Made by a program: the position numbers and the translations under genes. Below are positions 33,902 to 45,807 of a stretch of 64,000 bases of DNA, piece by piece; within the stretch, counting starts at the first letter, position 1, and each line of letters starts with the position of its first letter. The notes under the pieces are model-generated. The model was not told where the DNA came from and did not search any database. It saw nothing but the letters and a program-made list of their open reading frames with translations. The DNA is from Impatiens glandulifera (taxonomy: Eukaryota > Streptophyta > Magnoliopsida > Ericales > Balsaminaceae): NCBI RefSeq assembly GCF_907164915.1, contig NC_061863.1, positions 22,545,210 to 22,609,209 on the forward strand. The letters run 5' to 3'.

Positions 33902-34640
33902 CGTACTTTAGTAGAGGTTCGAACCAAGGTTTGGGCGCTACTTCGGTGTTGGCAATCGTCCTCTTCTCGAAGTCTCATTTCTGTTTTTGACGAATCTTCA
34001 AAGGCTTGATTTTGATTCCTTCCGGGATTTGCGTCATGGCTGCTAACGTGGCCAAAGAGTCTGCGAATCGATTCTGACTTCTCAGAGCATGTGTGAATGT
34101 TACATGTTCAAACTTTTCCATTAGAGTCGATAAGTGTTGATGGTAGGGTTTGGGTTCTCTCTTTTGACTTGCCATTCACCATTAGCTTGTGAAATGACTA
34201 AGTTTGAGTCTCCTACTACTTCTAGACGTTTCGCTCCTTTTTCATGAGCAATCTTCAAGCCATAGTAGCACGCTTCATACTCTACCTCATTGTTCGTCAC
34301 TTGATATTCGAGCTTGACTGAGATTGGGTTGTATGTTCCTATAGGATCGATGAGTAGTATTCCGATGCCGTAACCTTGTTTTCCTGAAGCTCCATCGAAT
34401 AATAGCTTCCAGGTTATATTGTTAATAGTCATCACTTCATTGTTTGAGAATGTTAACTCCTCTTCGTCTTCAACTTCGATTGGTTGGTCTACGAGAAAAT
34501 CTGCTACAACGCTCCCCTTGATAGATTTCTGAATTGTGTACACGATGTCATACTCTGATATCATCATCATCCACTTAGCTAATCTCGGAGACAAAAGTGT
34601 TTTCTAGAATAAATGACGAATTGGATCGAGTCTTGATACT
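33902..34640 (-). pseudogene. Archaeal-like RNase H domain of gypsy pol
   Basis: 34594-34121 encodes SPRLAKWMMMISEYDIVY (connection) and then WKLLFDGASGKQGYGIGILL, NNEVEYEACYYGLKIA and VVGDSNLVISQANGEW, with the Asp-Glu-Asp set of an RNase H. A frame change at about 34150 leads to PYHQHLSTLMEKFEHVTFTH and RFADSLATLA. Such a second RNase H between the ordinary one and integrase is the mark of the Tat lineage. Confidence 0.8.
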
Positions 34641-35752
34641 AACTTGACTATGTGGGCTTGCATGTAATTCCTTAGCCTCTTAGTGACCCAAGCTAGGGCC
34701 CAACACACCTTTTGTACTGGCGAGTAATTAAGTTAGTAGCCTGTCATGCGATTGCTTATGTAGTAGACTACGACTTCCATCTTTTCCTCGTTTTCTTGGG
34801 CTAGTAGACTACCCATTGTGTTTTCCGTGACTGTTAAGTATAGGATTAGCGGTATGCCTGGTCTTAGAGGCATCAGAATTGGAGGATTTTTGAGGTATCC
34901 CTTTATCTTCTCGAATGCGTTCTGACAAGCGTCATCCCAAAAGAATCTTTAATTTTTCCTTAAAAGTTTAAATAAAGGATCACATGTCATAGTCAACTTG
35001 TTTATGAATCGACTTATGTACTGGATCTTTCCTAGAAAGCCTCACACTTCTTTCTCGCTTCGTGGAGGTGGCATTTCCGTGATCGCTTCTATCTTGCTCG
35101 GATTAACTTCAATTCCTCTTTGCGTGATTAAGAAGCCTAACATTTTTCCTGTTGTCACTCCAAATGTGCACTTCTTTGGGTTGAGCCTAAGTTGGAACTT
35201 CCTGATGCGTTGTAAGAATTTGTCAAGATTTTGGATGTGCCATTCTCGATCTTTTGATTTGACAATCATATCATCGACATAGACTTCGACTTCCTTGTGG
35301 ATCATATCGTGAAGAATCCTCGTAGCAGCTCGTTGATACGTTGCTCCTACGTTCTTCAGCCCAAAAGGCATGACTCGATAACAAAATGTTCCAACTTCTG
35401 TGATGAACGTTGTCTTCTCCTTGTCTTTTGGAGCCATCAGTACTTGGTTGTAGCCTAAGAATCCGTCCATGAATGATAGGAGTTGATTGCTTGCTGCATG
35501 ATACACTAGCACGTTGATGTGTGGTAGTGGGAAACTATCTTTAGGGCTTGCTTTGTTGAGATATCGATAGTCTACACATACTCGGATCTTTCCATCTATC
35601 TTTGCGACTGAGACTACATTGGTGATCCACTCTGGGTAATCTACCACTTCAAGGAATCTTGCGTCGATCTGTTTCTGAACTTCCTCCTTGATCTTGTACA
35701 CGATGTCTGCCTTCATTCTTCGGAGCTTTGGGATGATCTTAGCGTCGATCAA
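34641..35752 (-). pseudogene. Gypsy reverse transcriptase and ordinary RNase H
   Basis: The RT is open for 236 residues: EEVQKQIDARFLEVVDYPEW, GKIRVCVDYRYLNKASPKDS, LSFMDGFLGYNQVLMAP (first catalytic Asp), FCYRVMPFGLKNVGATYQ and VEVYVDDMIVKS with intact YVDD, through KCTFGVTTGKMLGFLI. It stops at 35042. The degenerate RNase H follows in frame with stops: FWDDACQNAFEKIK, LILYLTVTENTMGSLLAQE, MEVVVYYISNRM, WALAWVTKRLRNYM. At the N-terminus the text passes straight from gag C-terminal residues (IQDLIDAKIIP) to KLRRMKADIVYKIKEE of RT. The protease and the pre-RT segment are missing. Confidence 0.9.
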
Positions 35753-36406
35753 ATCTTGAATCTTTTGTTTGAGAGGGAAACATCAATTAGTGGAATGCCC
35801 TCTAGTCTAGTGATATCCGCACCACTCATTTGCGAACTTTCCCATTACTTCTCTCCCAGGTTCTGATGTTAACGTTTGAATCAAGTTCTTCTGCAACAAG
35901 TTCCTTAAGGCCTTCGACAATGACATCCCCAAGCCGTCAAATTTTCTACAAGGTGGAGCAGTAGTGGCACTCCTTGCTTGTGATGATTGTTGACTTTGTT
36001 TAGGCGAAATGGATTCTTTTGATGAGTATTTTGTCCTCGAGTTTGACGTGCTTGCATGGCTCTTGTTTTGAATAGACCTTTCTGTAGCTTTCCAACCGTC
36101 CATGAATGCCTTGCTTACCCTTTCTCTTTCTTCTCGCAAGCTTTTTGGATTAAGGGGTTCAATTGTCGCATAAGTTTCGACTACTGTTGTGAGGTCTTCA
36201 AGTTGTTGCCCCAATTGTATCAGTGTATCACGAAGATCGTCTAGCTTTAGATGAACTGACTCATTGAACCTTCTTGGTGGGTTAGTCATTGTAAATTTTG
36301 GTGAATATGAGTATGTTGTGTTCAAGAGAACAAAGTCAGTTCGAACCCCTTTATCAAGTAAAACAAGCAATGCGTCGCTCGTATGCACATAATCCCTAAC
36401 ACGCAA
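35753..36406 (-). pseudogene. Gypsy gag remnant fused to pol
   Basis: 199 codons are open from 36406. The likely natural start is the inner Met of MTNPPRRFNESVHLKLDDLR (36289). A Ser/Gln-rich stretch follows (SKESISPKQSQQSSQ), then PPCRKFDGLGMSLSKALRNL and ANEWCGYH before a stop. A cryptic continuation (GH...CFPLKQKIQDLI-like text) gives the end of the gag zinc-finger region. The main capsid part is much shorter than usual for this lineage, so an internal deletion is inferred. Confidence 0.6.
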
Positions 36407-37456
36407 TAGACGCTCAATTTACCCATTCACAATATATAACATGTAGTAAAGGATGAGTAAAATAGAATGAGTTATTTTATTAAAATCCTAAGTGTTATGG
36501 ATAAATCACAAACTCAAGTCATAAAATAAAATAAGAAAAGAAAGCAAGCACCCCTCATCCTTTCGTTACAATGTCTCTCATGTATCTTCATAAGGAAATT
36601 TACATTTCAAGCATAAATAAATCTAGTCTAAGTCTTCTAATCTTCAAGTCTTTTCGTCTTCTTGATCATCTTTGTGCATCATGCATTTCTCTTGATCGTC
36701 TTTGTGTCTCACACGTATTTCTTGATTAGATCTTGCGCTTAGAATCTGAGTAGTAAAGACACAAAGAAAGAAAACTAGTTACATTAGATTCTTCTTTTAT
36801 CTTTTCTAGGTTTACTCGATTTTACTCCTTTAAAGTTATTAGGTTTAGCCTCAAAATTTCGAAATTGTTCACATGTTTCATGGCATTTTAAAAACTTTGA
36901 ATTGATAAATTGAGCGTCTAGTATTATCTATATGCATACATGTATTTATCATATATAGTAGTCAAGTAAAGGGCTTCGTGACGTGGCTTTGTTGCTCGAC
37001 AGGACGAGACGAGGCAACGGCTTGGTAGATTGGCTTTTTGGATTTTTGTTCTAAAGTTGGAAATGGCTTAAGAGAGAGTTGTTCCACCGACAAGGATACT
37101 ATCCCAAAAGGGTTCTCTCGATGTAAGGGGAGCTCTCAATTGGACATCCCCCTCACCTCTATTTCAAAATCCCTCATTTTCAATAGTAGGGGATATTTGA
37201 AAAGAAGAGAGGGTTAATTCGGGTTTTTTCCTATTGTTTTTCTCACTCTCAAATCACTCTCAAATTCACATTGACTACCCTTAGCACATAAAATATAGAT
37301 ATGTGAGCTTCATCCAATGATGTATACCCACAGACCTCCACGTTGGAGCTCCAAGTCTCATGCAAATAATCAATTAATGTGAACATGGAGTATGAATTAA
37401 AGCGTAAGAAAGTTTAAATACTTGGCCAAAATTACTTTCAAGTCAAACGTCGAATG
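36407..37456 (-). other. Gypsy leader between PBS and gag
   Basis: Non-coding with TCTTGATCATC/GATCGTC-type short repeats at 36640-36730. No ORF is supported. Confidence 0.5.
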
Positions 37457-37474
37457 TCCCCAGCAGAGTCGCTA
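37457..37474 (-). promoter_or_regulatory. Primer binding site of the gypsy element (tRNA-Arg type)
   Basis: Minus-strand TAGCGACTCTGCTGGGGA begins 6 bases after the LTR end. TGGCGACTC... sites of this sort are the tRNA-Arg-type PBS I know from Ogre-like elements. The second base is A where G would be expected. Confidence 0.6.
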
Positions 37475-37480
37475 GAAAAC

Positions 37481-39896
37481 TGTGATCAATTTTTTTTTTT
37501 AAATATTTTTGATCAACTAGATTGAAAATTCTGGGACACTCCTTAAAAAAAATTATTTTTGAAAACGTGAGGGGAATTAATTTTAATGTTTGAAAAATTA
37601 AAGTTTTAAAAATAAGGCTTTGTAGACAACTCCATATCTTACCTTCCCGTCGAATCTGAGAGAGATTGAGAGTTTTTTTAATGGGAAGTATGTCATAGGC
37701 CTTTTTAACTTTTTTTTCAATATTAATTAACCTCACAACTAGAGAGTCGCCACCTAATTTTAAAAAAATAGGAATTTAAGAGAAGTGAGTTCGGCGTTTG
37801 GTTACGTGTGGGAAAGAGTTTTTTAGACGCTATGTCCCACAACGCCCATAAGGTCTCTACTAATTAATTTTGACTTTTCTTTAAAACATTTTTACGCTTT
37901 ATATTTTAGAAAAAAATTAACTATATACTATCCTACGATCACATAAATCGCAAACTATAATTAAAAAAGATAAAAAAATGTCAACAAAAATAAACCTAAA
38001 CCTAGAATGCAGGAAAAAATAATAATAATAAAATAAAATAAAAAACTATATAAAATATAAAATAAACAACAACAAAAAAAACCTGAAGAATGCAGCAAGC
38101 ATCGCTGGAAAAGCGTCGACAGCAGCATTGGCCATTCTTTTGGGTAGGACGACCTTAAAATTCAAACAACACGACCAAGTAATCCGAGACAAGACAAAAA
38201 CCCATAATATTTTTGACCAAAACTAATATTAAACAATAATTTATAACAATATAACATAAATATAAGATTTCACCCCCAAAGGTCACACAAAATATTCAAG
38301 ATCAATATTTACAATTAAGAACATGCATATTTTGATCACTTCTTTTATATTGTTTTTATTTTTCAAGCAAAACTATTTAGAATTGTCTAATTTTTTTATA
38401 TGTTATTCTATTTACATCAAATAACATTCCTACAAAAAATTCACCTAAACGTGATATGTGCAAAGCTAAGAATAAAAAATTACAAATAAAAAAATGAAAC
38501 ATACAAGTTTTGGGTCAGTTTCGGTTTTTCAATTTATATACTTGTCAAAACAGTTCAGAAATTTCTGAAATTTTTATATGTTTTCAAAAGTATATTAATT
38601 AACATGCATATAAAACTTCAGCCAAAGGGGAGGTGGGAAAGATAGAAAACCAAAAATACAAAGTCAAAGATGTAAATGATACTTATTTTTTAATCATATT
38701 TCGTCTATATCTTTGTTTTGATTTTGAACTTTCTATTTTTGTATACATGTTACATAACATACATATTTACATGATAGCACAAAATTAAAGAGACCAAGAA
38801 AATAATAAATTAAAATATGCAATGATTTTTATTTAATGAAATAGGCAAAAACCTTGTAAAAAAAAAAGAGGAAATCAAAAGCTTACAATATGGCTGCTCT
38901 TGATTTCGGTTGTGGAAGGAATTGGGCAGCCTAGGCCTATGAGAGAATGAAAAAGAGTTTAGATCAAGCTGAAGAGAGAGGAAGGAAGCCTTTTCTAGGG
39001 TGTTAAGAGGGATATTTATAGGCAAAACTATGAAACCCTAGGGCCCAAAGGCCATTTAACACACTTGACCGTTGGAAAGAAATTTATTTCAAACATTTAC
39101 AAATGTTTAAAATAATCGATCAATCTTCACTTGACATGTCACTAAATATCAAGCTTTCATCCAATGAGATTTAAGCTTTATTTAATAAATGATGTAATAC
39201 TTGGTCATTTTAATTTTTAATTAAAAATGACCAAGCCTTCATGCTTTTCTTCAACACACGGCTGAATTATTTCATTTGACAACTTCTTCCTTTATTTTAA
39301 CAACCTCTTTTTTCTTTCTTTGACCTATGATGCTTTTCATGATTGTGTAGACACCGTTATCTTTTTATTTTTGCAAGTTATCCCCTTTACACACCCCTTC
39401 ATCCTACAAAAAAAAGTTTTTGTTAAAAACACAAATAAACAACTTTATTTTTAATTATTCCTATTTATAAGGAACAATTCTAATTAAATAAATAAAATGC
39501 TTACTAACTTATTCAAGAAATCAAATCTAACAAACTAATTTAATTAAAAGAAAACAAAATATAACTAACAAAATTTTATAAAAACGTTAATATATATTTT
39601 GTAAAATAATTTTTTTAATTTTTATTTTTTATAAATACCCAAGGTAATTAATTAAATAAACCTTGAATATTCTAAGTATAATAACTTCTCTAAGTGTTGT
39701 AACATAGACAAATTACTACCTTAACTTTATTAAGAATCCAAAATCAATTATTTTCAAAAACTCAATTGTTCTAAAAATAATCGTCTTTAATATAAATCGT
39801 GCAATAAGTCCGTGAATGAATTCGAGAAAATTTTATAGACTCAGATTTATGAAAAGCATAAACTATAAAATTAGGTGTGAAAAATGAGTGTCTACA
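37481..39896 (-). mobile_element. 5' LTR of the gypsy element
   Basis: 2416 bp. It starts TGTAGACACTCATTTTTC (minus, from 39896) and ends TTGATCACA. It is the partner of 26581-28986. Confidence 0.92.
39013..39020 (-). promoter_or_regulatory. TATA box of the gypsy 5' LTR
   Basis: GCCTATAAATATCCC on the minus strand. The same site is at 28103-28110 and in the interrupted LTR at about 23679, so it is conserved across LTR copies. Confidence 0.65.
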
Positions 39897-39949
39897 CTTT
39901 TTGTTGCTTTCAATAGCTTTCTTGTTTTTCATGACCTTTTTATATTGTT

Positions 39950-40139
39950 TTGATAGTCAAGAGCTTTCAACCCTACATCACTAGCATAAAGTCTATGCTT
40001 GATCCCGAAGATTGTCATGAACTACATATGTTACTTACAGAATTCATTAATGTTTTCGGTTGGTCATACCAAAATATATCAATTGACCCCAAAATTGTTC
40101 AACATAATATACCATTTGTTTCTTATAATTCGAACAATT
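39950..40139 (+). pseudogene. Tat-type gypsy pol scrap (segment just upstream of RT)
   Basis: The open stretch includes MLDPEDCHELHMLLTEFINV, FGWSYQNI and DPKIVQHNIPF. This is the linker between protease and RT in Tat-lineage pol (an EDCHEL...FAWSY...DPKIVQH-type text). It is on the plus strand, outside the gypsy LTR, and ends in stops before any RT. It is an independent relic of a related element. Confidence 0.65.
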
Positions 40140-40645
40140 AATCAACTACCCATCAAGAATGAAACACTAAAGAAATTTTTTTTTCATTGTTGTCAAACAA
40201 AAATGTTCATTCATTTTTGGTTGTAAGAACTTTACATTTCTTAATAAAATCCCTTCAAATGTACTAGAGTACACCATCCTTTTCAATTATATTAAAGCAC
40301 ATCATCATAACTTTAACACAATCTTTCAACCAAACTTCAATCATAGTTCCAATTCAGCTAAGACCATCGATGCCTAAACCTAAAATTTTAGACAAAACCC
40401 AAATAAACACGGTCAATTGAATATTTGGAAGAACGAAGGTTGAACTCGTTAATCCATATCCGAGCTTACCAATGAGGAATTCTGACACATTAAATCGAAA
40501 GATAAAACATCAACATCCCAAAGAGATAGAATTAGACCCTTAAAGACATTCCAAATAGCTTTGAAAAATCCAAACCTACATAGGCCGATCATTTCATCAT
40601 CAAACACATTCTATCCGGAGGAGTTGTCCACCTCACAAACACGAA
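40140..40645. other. Non-coding sequence
   Basis: No gene or repeat is recognised. Possible degraded retroelement text. Confidence 0.4.
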
Positions 40646-40938
40646 GGTCTTGTTTGAGGAAGGGGTTTTTTTTGGATTTTGTCTGGGTTTTATTCAAAAA
40701 ACTCTTGTTTGATAAAAAGTAAGAAAAAACTGGTTTTTAAAATTTAAAGACTAATTTGCCCTTTGACTTTAGAAGATATGATGTAGGTGACAGAATGATG
40801 GTTTAGAGAGAAGATAAAATTAGAGAGTAATTTTGGTATTTAAATGATAAAATTATTTGATTTGATGGTTGATAAGATGTTTGGGTTTTGGGATAAAAAC
40901 TGGGTTTTATCCCAAAAACCCCTTCATCAAACGAGGCC
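40646..40938. mobile_element. MITE, 293 bp
   Basis: The left end GGTCTTGTTTGAGGAAGGGG and the inverted right end GGCCTCGTTTGATGAAGGGG form a terminal inverted repeat of about 25 bp with 3 mismatches. An inner inverted pair GGATAAAACCCAGTTTTTAT lies near the right end. TAA follows the right end. Confidence 0.75.
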
Positions 40939-40949
40939 TAAATGAACTT

Positions 40950-41400
40950 CCCACTACTATCCAAGGGTATTTATTAATTCGGTTTTAGGTTATTCAAGTT
41001 CTTTCGTTCAAATTTTAAATTTTTTTAGCCAATTCGAAAACCGAACCGAATTCGAATATATTCTTATACACTGAACAAAATTCGAATTCAATTTTCAATT
41101 CGAATTTAAATAATTCAAATTTGAACCAAATTCATTTTTTTTAATAAATTATATATAATTATAAGTAATAAATTATATAATATATAATTAAAATAAATAA
41201 TAAAAAATGAATTCAGTTTCGATTTGGTTTTCGAGTTGAAACTCCAACTTGAAAATCAAATCGAACATCGTATTTGAATTCGAATTAGTTTAACATTCTA
41301 TTCGAAAACCAAAAATAAAATAAAATTCAGTTTATTTGAATTAGGTGATTTCAATTTCGATCGGATATTCAATTGAATCCAAATATTGAACCCTCTAGAC
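40950..41400. mobile_element. Possible hAT-derived small element (AATTCGAA-rich)
   Basis: It has repeated TTCGGTTTT, CGAAAACCGAACCGAATTCG and TTCGAATTCAATT motifs in both orientations around an AT-rich core. No exact ends were determined. Confidence 0.35.
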
Positions 41401-42689
41401 AGAGATATTACATATGTTTTGTTATGTAGAGTTTTAAAATAGTTTTTATATATATTTGTTTATATTTAACAAATATAGTTAGTCTATTTGCTTTTGGAGT
41501 GAAGGTTATCCTAGAGGTCAGGTGATAAACCATGGCCTCTTGTTTTGTATAAAATTTATTTATATAACCTAAAATTTAATTATTTTAAAACTACATTTAT
41601 TTATAAGATAATTATATATTATTTTTTTTATTTTTAATATAATTAATAATACAAATTACTTATAATATAAAAAATTAAATAATAATTTATATAAAATTAA
41701 AATAATTTTTTATATTTTTTAATTTTAAAATATTTCAAAAATTTATATAAATTAATATATTATTTATTCTTCCAAAATGAATTATATATATTAATATCAT
41801 GTAATTTTCTTCTCGAGTGTATATTAACTTAATAATCTGTTTTTATCATGATTTTGTATTTTTGTTATTATTTTTATGTTTTTATTTGTTTTTCTATATT
41901 CTCACATAATTAATTAAGATCTACTAATTAAACTTTTATATTTTTTTTCTTTATATATATATAGTTAGTTTTTATTTATTTAAAACCTAATTAATTTAAC
42001 TTTTCACATTTTTAAACCTAATTTTTCTTTAACTATATAGTTTTAAATTTATAATTTTTTTTAAAATCGAGTATTTTCATATTTGATTAGATTTCGTATA
42101 TTTATTTTATTTTAGTAAAGTATTCGTGGAAAGATTTGATTAATACATATAATTTTTTCAGCCAGTCCAGTGAAAAAAAAATTCTTGAATTCGCCCTTAC
42201 TAGTTCTTACCTTATAAATTTCTTGATCATCTCATGTCGCAAGACTTGAACATTTTCCATAGCCTTTTGAGTCACGAAGTCTCCATTTTGGTTTTAAATG
42301 ACGGCCTCGAAACCAACTTGATTTTGATTGACGTGCTTGGTATGCTCAAGCTCATTTGTTGTCGGATGTCTTGGAGTCCTCTACTCTCTTTATATATGGC
42401 ACTTTAAAAAACCTAAAAAACTACAGAATTATAATATTCTCCTAACTAGATTACCCATCAGAACTATGTCTAACTTGAAGCTCATTTGCTGTTGGATGGA
42501 AATTACGTGCAACTTGATATTCACAAGATAACGTAGGCAACCTAATACGGGCTTAGTCACAAATCACAATCAACCATCAATGATCCATGCATTCAGATTA
42601 ATCGTAAGTATTTCTACTCACCCTAAAATACATGACTATTTCTTATTTAGAATAGAATTATACTTGAGATTTTAATATATATATTAAAA
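41401..42689. other. AT-rich non-coding sequence
   Basis: No gene is seen. AAGCTCATTTG(C/T)TGT(C/T)GGATG occurs at about 42349 and 42479, a short duplication. Confidence 0.5.
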
Positions 42690-42960
42690 TATAAATAATC
42701 AAATTTATAAAAAAAAAATAATAATAATTTAGATTATATATCAAAATATAAATAATTAAATTTATAAAAATAATAATTTAAATTATATATCAAAATATAA
42801 ATAATTTAGTTTATACAAATAATAATTTAAATATATCAAATTTATAAAAATAATAATTTCATATATATATCGAAATATAAATAATTTAGTTTATATAAAT
42901 AATAATTTAAATATATTAAATTTATAAAAATATATATTTATATATATAATAATAAAAAAA
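42690..42960. repeat. AT-only tandem repeat, about 55-60 bp unit
   Basis: Units of ATATATCAAAATATAAATAA and AAATTTATAAAAATAATAAT alternate about five times with deletions. Confidence 0.75.
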
Positions 42961-43602
42961 TGAATTTAAATAGTAACTAGATTAGTTTGAAAATTATTAA
43001 AAAAAAAATAAGTTAATTTAAAAAGTTGAACACCAAATCAGATAATCAGGTTAGTTTTAGTTTGGGAAATAGTCCACGAAAGGACTCTTATCTAGGTTTA
43101 GTCAAATTCATCGTCTATATGGACGACATTTGAGTTCAAAATAAAACAAATATTCTTACTCATTCTATGATACATCACAACTCTCTCCACCCACGATTAA
43201 ATTCTCTCTATACCCAATCAAATTAACACGAGCCTAATGATAATGATGATCTCCATTTTCTTTTTCTAAAACGTTGTGATGATTCTTCAAGAGTAAATAT
43301 ATATATATATGACACTCATTTTCATTCTCCATATTTATATTTTTTAATTAATTCCGAGACTATAAAAATATTTTTTTAATCATATACAGACTTATTGCTC
43401 TAAGAATTATATAATAATTTTTTGTAACCATGTCTGATAGTGTGATTGAATAATGAGTTAATTAAAAGAAACTCATTATTAATATTTATTATTTAATTTT
43501 TTAGTTATTTGAAAAATAATAATATTATTATTATTATATATTTTGAAATTATTTTTTTACATATATAATAAATAAGTAAATAAATTGACTAAATAAAATA
43601 AA
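42961..43602. other. AT-rich non-coding sequence
   Basis: No gene is recognised. Confidence 0.5.
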
Positions 43603-43803
43603 GAGGAGTGATAGAGTGAGGGAATTTAGTGAGGGAATTTGGTGAGGGGATGACGTGGCATCACTTTCATTGGTTGGAAAATGTAAAAGTGAGAGGAAAG
43701 AGAGAAAAGAGAGAAATTATTTGATTTTTTCAGCGAATAAGATTATGACACGTCATTCCCTCACCAAATTCCCTCACCAAATTCCCTTACCTAATCATCT
43801 CTA
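43603..43803. mobile_element. Fold-back MITE, about 200 bp
   Basis: The left arm GAGTGAGGGAATTTAGTGAG...GGGATGACGTGGCAT is matched in inverse by the right arm (ATGACACGTCATTCCCTCAC...AAATTCCCTTACC), about 45-50 bp per arm. Each arm itself contains the repeated GTGAGGGAATTTGGTGAGGG. The loop is about 85 bp. Confidence 0.8.
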
Positions 43804-44213
43804 AAATAAATATATATTACTGCTAGTTTATTTGTTAAAAAATTAGGTAAAAAAAATAATATATATTAATTTTGATTTTTTTTTTAGGAGTTAAGGAAAA
43901 ATAAATAAATGAATATTATCTAATGAAAGATGAGAAACTAGTTTTGCTTGCTAATCGATACATTTACAAAGTCTCAACTTCTTTCCAAAAAAAGGAGTCA
44001 AATCGATCATGGATGAAACAAGACTTTGAGACCACTATCATCCGCTTAGAAAAAAATGTTAGATCAAATTAGTTAATTAACTTAGAATAATTAGTCAACT
44101 ATTATAAAATTACTAGTATTTTTCTTTTAAATAATCAAAAAGGAAGAAATTATTAAGTAAAAATAAATAATTAATTAGTAGTATCAAGTATTTATTAAAT
44201 AAAAACTTAATTG
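43804..44213. other. AT-rich non-coding sequence
   Basis: No gene is recognised. Confidence 0.5.
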
Positions 44214-45758
44214 TGTTGAATCATGCGTGGATTAAAGAAAACCGGAAGAAAAAGTTGCTCGGCCTTTCATTAAATCATATTTTATCAAAGTTCGGCTCTA
44301 CATGAAATCGACATTCTATATAACGGTTCTCTGTAAAGGCATAATAAACACTTTATAAAGATTGGCATTTTGTAGAATCGACATTCTACAAACATGTAGC
44401 CGATCTTATCTCATTTCGGCATTTCACAAAACCTTTCGGTAGTATGGACTTCAGTATTCTGTGAAGCAGAATCAGCATTTTGACGAAGTCGGTATTATGA
44501 AAAGCGTAACTGGTTTTTATCCCAAATCGGTATTTTAGGCGGAATCGACATTTTGACGAAGTCGGTATTATGCAAAGCGTAACCGGTTTTTATCCCAAAT
44601 CGGTATTTTAGGCGGAATCGACTTTTTGACGAAATCGGATTTTGCATAGCACGCGGCTGGTATTCTTGCAAATCGGTATTTTGCAAAGAAAGCATTCGGT
44701 TTTCATTTTCAATATTATATAACTTCGGTTATATAAGAATTCCCGATATTTTATTGAAATGGATTTTTTCAATAAAATCAGTATTTTCTAAGAAGCGTTT
44801 CCAATACGCTTCTTGCTTCTCAAAACCTATCAGTCTCATTACTATATAAGCATTTTTCTGGTAACTACAATTATCAACTTTACATGGACTCAGCAGTTTA
44901 TTTTCATTTTGGTGCATGAACTGATGAAGACCGTTTTGGCAGAATTAGAGATATAATAAAAGAATCAAAAACAAATCAAAGCCTTTGAGATTTACACTCC
45001 TCGTAAATCATAATCCAATTAATGACAATTTGGCTTATTATCATTCAAGTACAGACAAAATCAAAGTATATCTCATTTAACGTACTATTCTGGACTTCAA
45101 CCAATTAGAATCAAGACTAATGTCCTATGAAGCAAAATATGTCCATTGAGCAGCAAATATATCCGTTGATATTTTTCCTACTTAAGAAGACATATGCCAA
45201 TCTACTTCAGTGCCTGACCAAACCTTATCTTTCTGCTATCAACTCTTTCAAGCTCTCAAAAAGTCTCTTAAGCCTTCAAGTGTGTTAGACTTTTAAAACT
45301 GTATTACAATCTCACTTATTCATTGTGAGTTTGTTAGCATTGTAAGTTGACATAATCAATTTCTGTTTAACAGAGCATATATGCTAGGAGTTCGAAAACA
45401 GACAGTAACTAAGTCCTGGTTGTTCGAATGAGTTGTGTACAAGTTTTATATTCAATCAAATCTTCTAGTGAAAATCCTTCTCAAGGTTGAGAATAAAGGT
45501 GAAGTAAGATCTTTATCTCTAAACATCCATAAACATTCTTGTATTGTGTGTTCTTTCTATTGCTTTACTCTAATCTCGTTGTGTTGCTTCAAGTCGAAAC
45601 AAACACTTTCGTACTTGAACTCGGTTCAAGAATTTGTGATGACTTGTAAAGAATAGAAACTAGATAATAACATCTAAAAAAGTTAGTATCGAATGAAGTG
45701 TGTGTAAGCGTTCAACTTTGTGAGACCACAGTCTCCTTTGTCGATCTCGATCCTAACA
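44214..45758 (+). mobile_element. 5' LTR of Sirevirus B
   Basis: It ends CGATCCTAACA two bases before the PBS. The start is less sure (TGTTGAATCATGCG at 44214). U3 has repeats GACGAAGTCGGTATTATG...AAAGCGTAAC(C/T)GG and AAATCGGTATTTTAGGCGGA (44480-44690). The core shares many blocks with 14570-15573. The late block reads AAGTAAGATCTTTATCTCTAAACATCCATAAA, a changed version of the conserved GTAGGAG...CTCCGAACATCC hairpin. Confidence 0.75.
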
Positions 45759-45760
45759 AG

Positions 45761-45772
45761 TGGTATCAAAGC
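45761..45772 (+). promoter_or_regulatory. Primer binding site of Sirevirus B
   Basis: TGGTATCAAAGC has one mismatch to the initiator-tRNA-Met PBS TGGTATCAGAGC and lies 2 bases after the LTR end. Confidence 0.85.
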
Positions 45773-45807
45773 AACTTGTTTCTATTCTCATGCACTTGAA
45801 TATCATC

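Larger units (their letters stand above)
26581..39896 (-). mobile_element. Complete Tat/Ogre-like Ty3/gypsy LTR retrotransposon
   Basis: On the minus strand the order is LTR (39896-37481), PBS, leader, gag, RT, RNase H domains, integrase, repeat-rich 3' region, PPT, LTR (28986-26581), in all about 13.3 kb. LTR termini are TGTAGACA...GATCACA. The RT-RH-INT order is gypsy. The second, archaeal-like RNase H (LLFDGASGKQGYGIGILLID) before integrase and the long tandem-repeat 3' region point to the Tat/Ogre lineage. No perfect target duplication is visible (left flank ...CTTTAT, right flank CTTTTT). The two LTRs are very similar by eye, so the insertion is younger than its neighbours, though the coding part has stops and lacks protease. 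Confidence 0.9.

Noticed and set aside
42185..42200. GAATTCGCCCTT resembling a cloning-vector junction
   Set aside because: Only 12 bases agree; flanks are ordinary AT-rich plant sequence, so chance is more likely than contamination.
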